From Arthrobacter agilis (lineage in GTDB: Bacteria > Actinomycetota > Actinomycetes > Actinomycetales > Micrococcaceae), in contig NZ_NFSC01000031.1 in assembly GCF_002157505.1 (NCBI RefSeq), positions 946,368 through 1,010,367 on the forward strand: a stretch of DNA of 64,000 bases, given 5' to 3'. This document shows, piece after piece, positions 62,781 through 64,000 of the stretch (position 1 is its first letter; each line of letters opens with the position of its first letter). The position numbers and the translations under genes are program-made. The notes beneath the pieces were generated by a model, which was not told the origin of the DNA, searched no databases, and worked only from the letters and a program-made list of their open reading frames with translations.

Positions 62781-63145
62781 AGGAGCAGTCCCATGACACG
62801 GGGAAGAACGAGGAGCAGGTACATGATCCACATGACGGCGACGCCCCTGCGACTCACGGTCCCTGCCAGGTCGATCAGCGTCCTGCCCGCCGAGCGCGTG
62901 CCCTGCACGTAGGGACTCTGATGACGCCCATCGTGTCGCCGAACACCTGCCACGGACGCAAAGCGGGGTAGAACGTCGCCGGGAGCGAGGCGGGGCAGAG
63001 CCCCAGGACGAGCAGCGTGCCGAGCAGGGGGTCGGTCAGCTGCGGACGGTAAGCCGCTGTCCGGTCCGACGCGCCGGAACTCGAGCGCGACGAGGGTGAA
63101 GAGCAGAACGGCCGTCGCGAGCAGTCCCGCCATGTCGATGATCAT
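62777..63145 (-). pseudogene. Small membrane protein gene with two compensating frameshifts
   Basis: ATG at 63145 overlaps the preceding gene by ATGA and the stop at 62777 overlaps the phosphoesterase start, so the ends fit an intact 122-aa gene. In the reading frame of those ends the middle is poor (a rare TTA codon, R/A-rich garbage), while the neighbouring frame gives a good membrane segment from about 63060 to 62920: RPQLTDPLLGTLLVLGL.., ATFYPALRPWQVFGDTMGVIR. The start (MIIDMAGLLATAVLLFTL) and end (SAGRTLIDLAGTVSRRG..VMWIMYLLL) are in the outer frame. Either two real compensating indels, an assembly or sequencing artefact, or decay. Its central DNA also resembles the 3' half of the next gene. 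Confidence 0.65.
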
Positions 63146-63477
63146 GCTGCCGCCTCCTGCCGTGCGCGCGCCACGCACGCGAGGATGGTGATGACGCCCA
63201 TGGCGACGACGCACGCCTGCCACGACCAGAGCGCGAGGTAGAACATCGCCGTGGACACCGCCGTGAGCGCGGCGAGGCCGAGCGCCAGGACGAGCAGCGC
63301 GCCGAGCGCGAGGTCCTTCACGTGGATGAGCCGCACCAGCGCCTGTCCCGGGAGCAGGATGAGGACGGCTAGTGCGGCGACCGCCTGCAGCGGTGCCGGC
63401 AGCCCGACGAGCGTCGCCAGCGACAGCGCGACGGCCAGGAGACCGAGAGCCAGGGTGCCCCGGCTGACGCCGCTCAT
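63142..63477 (-). CDS. Small membrane protein of an exopolysaccharide-type operon
   Basis: A 111-aa protein with about three or four helices: LALGLLAVALSLATLVGL, AVAALAVLILLPGQALVRL, and LGALLVLALGLAALTAVSTAMFYLALW, then VVAMGVITILACVARA. The LPGQALVRL loop is a motif seen in DUF1616-like membrane proteins, but I cannot assign a family. ATG at 63477 overlaps the previous gene by ATGA and its end overlaps the next start by ATGA. Confidence 0.75.
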   Translation of the reverse strand: MSGVSRGTLALGLLAVALSLATLVGLPAPLQAVAALAVLILLPGQALVRLIHVKDLALGALLVLALGLAALTAVSTAMFYLALWSWQACVVAMGVITILACVARARQEAAA

Positions 63478-64000
63478 CGCGCCACCTTATACGCGCGCGC
63501 ATCGGCGTTGCTGAATGCGAGCTCCACGCCGTCCTGCACGGTCAGCCACTCCTCCAGCTCGGCGAACTCGCCCGCGGTGGTGGTGCCCTGAAGCACGAGG
63601 CTCGCCTCCGCGGAGCGCGTGAGCAGCACGACGCCGCCGGCAGGATTGTGCCGGATGTAGTCGTAGACGGCTGGGCCGCAGGTCGCCGCCGCCAGGTCTT
63701 TCAGGCACAGGTCATCGATCGTCCGGTACCGGTGGTCCAGGTAGCCCTCGCTGCGCCACGGCGTCGGATTTGCAGCCGAGATGATCGCCGAACCGGGCTG
63801 CGCGATGCCCTGCACGGCAGCGATGGCGCTCATTTCATCGTCGGTGAACATGTCGTACCGGGCGTTCCCGAACCGGCCGGTCACAATGAGCACCGCCAGC
63901 AGGAAACAGGTGAGGACAAGGCCCGCCGCGGCGCGGGAGGAAGGACGCGTGCCGTCGTCGGGAAGCAGGACCGAACACGCCTGCAGGGCGACGAAGGGCA
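63474..64000 (-). CDS. C-terminal part of a large membrane protein cut by the window end
   Basis: The frame is open to the window edge (64000), giving about 174 C-terminal residues. A helix near the edge (LVLTCFLLAVLIVTG) precedes an extracytoplasmic part: FTDDEMSAIAAVQGIAQPGSAIISAANPTPWRSEGYLDHRYRT and GPAVYDYIRHNPAGGVVLLTRSAEASL. The layout resembles the soluble tail of GT-C/ArnT-like membrane glycosyltransferases, but I cannot be certain. It overlaps the downstream gene by 4 bp and heads an operon of four overlapping genes. Confidence 0.7.
   Translation of the reverse strand, partial: PFVALQACSVLLPDDGTRPSSRAAAGLVLTCFLLAVLIVTGRFGNARYDMFTDDEMSAIAAVQGIAQPGSAIISAANPTPWRSEGYLDHRYRTIDDLCLKDLAAATCGPAVYDYIRHNPAGGVVLLTRSAEASLVLQGTTTAGEFAELEEWLTVQDGVELAFSNADARAYKVAR

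Overview
The window is high-GC DNA with strong Shine-Dalgarno sites, many GTG starts and many 4-bp ATGA/GTGA gene overlaps. A menaquinone pathway (menG, menF, menD, menC, a MenJ-type reductase and a long-chain polyprenyl diphosphate synthase), a GAF-ANTAR protein, an FprA-type ferredoxin reductase and a Kocuria/Rhodococcus-like putrescine oxidase point to an actinobacterium of the Micrococcaceae, most likely Arthrobacter or a close relative. No rRNA, tRNA, phage or complete insertion sequence is visible. Genus and strain cannot be fixed from the sequence alone.

Layout. 1-9.3 kb: the tail of a cut gene, a GAF-ANTAR regulator, a CDF metal exporter with its ArsR/CmtR-like sensor, a DUF779-aldehyde dehydrogenase pair with a nearby GAF-type activator, a secreted M23 peptidase with a long proline-repeat tail, and a ferredoxin-NADP reductase. 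9.4-22 kb: a RarD-type transporter, a MarR regulator, then a polyamine/GABA region. This holds putrescine oxidase, a universal stress protein and an APC permease in one overlapping operon, a divergent TetR gene with a palindromic operator, a second TetR gene with its own palindrome, a GNAT gene, and gabT plus gamma-aminobutyraldehyde dehydrogenase divergent from a PucR regulator. Together these would take putrescine to succinate semialdehyde.

22-27.2 kb: a signalling island with a soluble GAF histidine kinase, a membrane PAS histidine kinase, a response regulator fused to a PP2C/SpoIIE phosphatase, a STAS antagonist and an RsbW-like kinase. This is a partner-switching module with no sigma factor beside it. 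27.2-30.7 kb: an esterase, a TRIC-like channel, a SUKH protein overlapping a HIT protein, then a decayed DUF559/AbiEi-type pseudogene bordered by copies of a GTGCACGAAGCC repeat.

30.7-44 kb: menaquinone biosynthesis. Polyprenyl synthase, geranylgeranyl reductase and menG form one operon divergent from menF; menD and menC lie further on, interrupted by a polar amino-acid ABC transporter, a PhoX-type phosphatase and a PuuD-type glutamine amidotransferase. 44-50.6 kb: a PAP2 phosphatase, a zinc alcohol dehydrogenase paired with an unknown 197-aa protein, an MFS transporter, two overlapping CrcB fluoride channels, a dienelactone hydrolase and a DUF1801 protein.

50.7-59.2 kb: an arabinoside-use operon (lipoprotein, two permeases, GH51 arabinofuranosidase, aldose epimerase), a LacI regulator and a divergent alditol oxidase; matching 14-bp palindromes lie before the operon and before the oxidase. 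59.4-64 kb: a large secreted propeller/Ig/DNRLRE protein, then on the minus strand an overlapping operon of a cut membrane protein, two small membrane proteins (one with two compensating frameshifts and partial paralogy to its neighbour) and a metallophosphoesterase.
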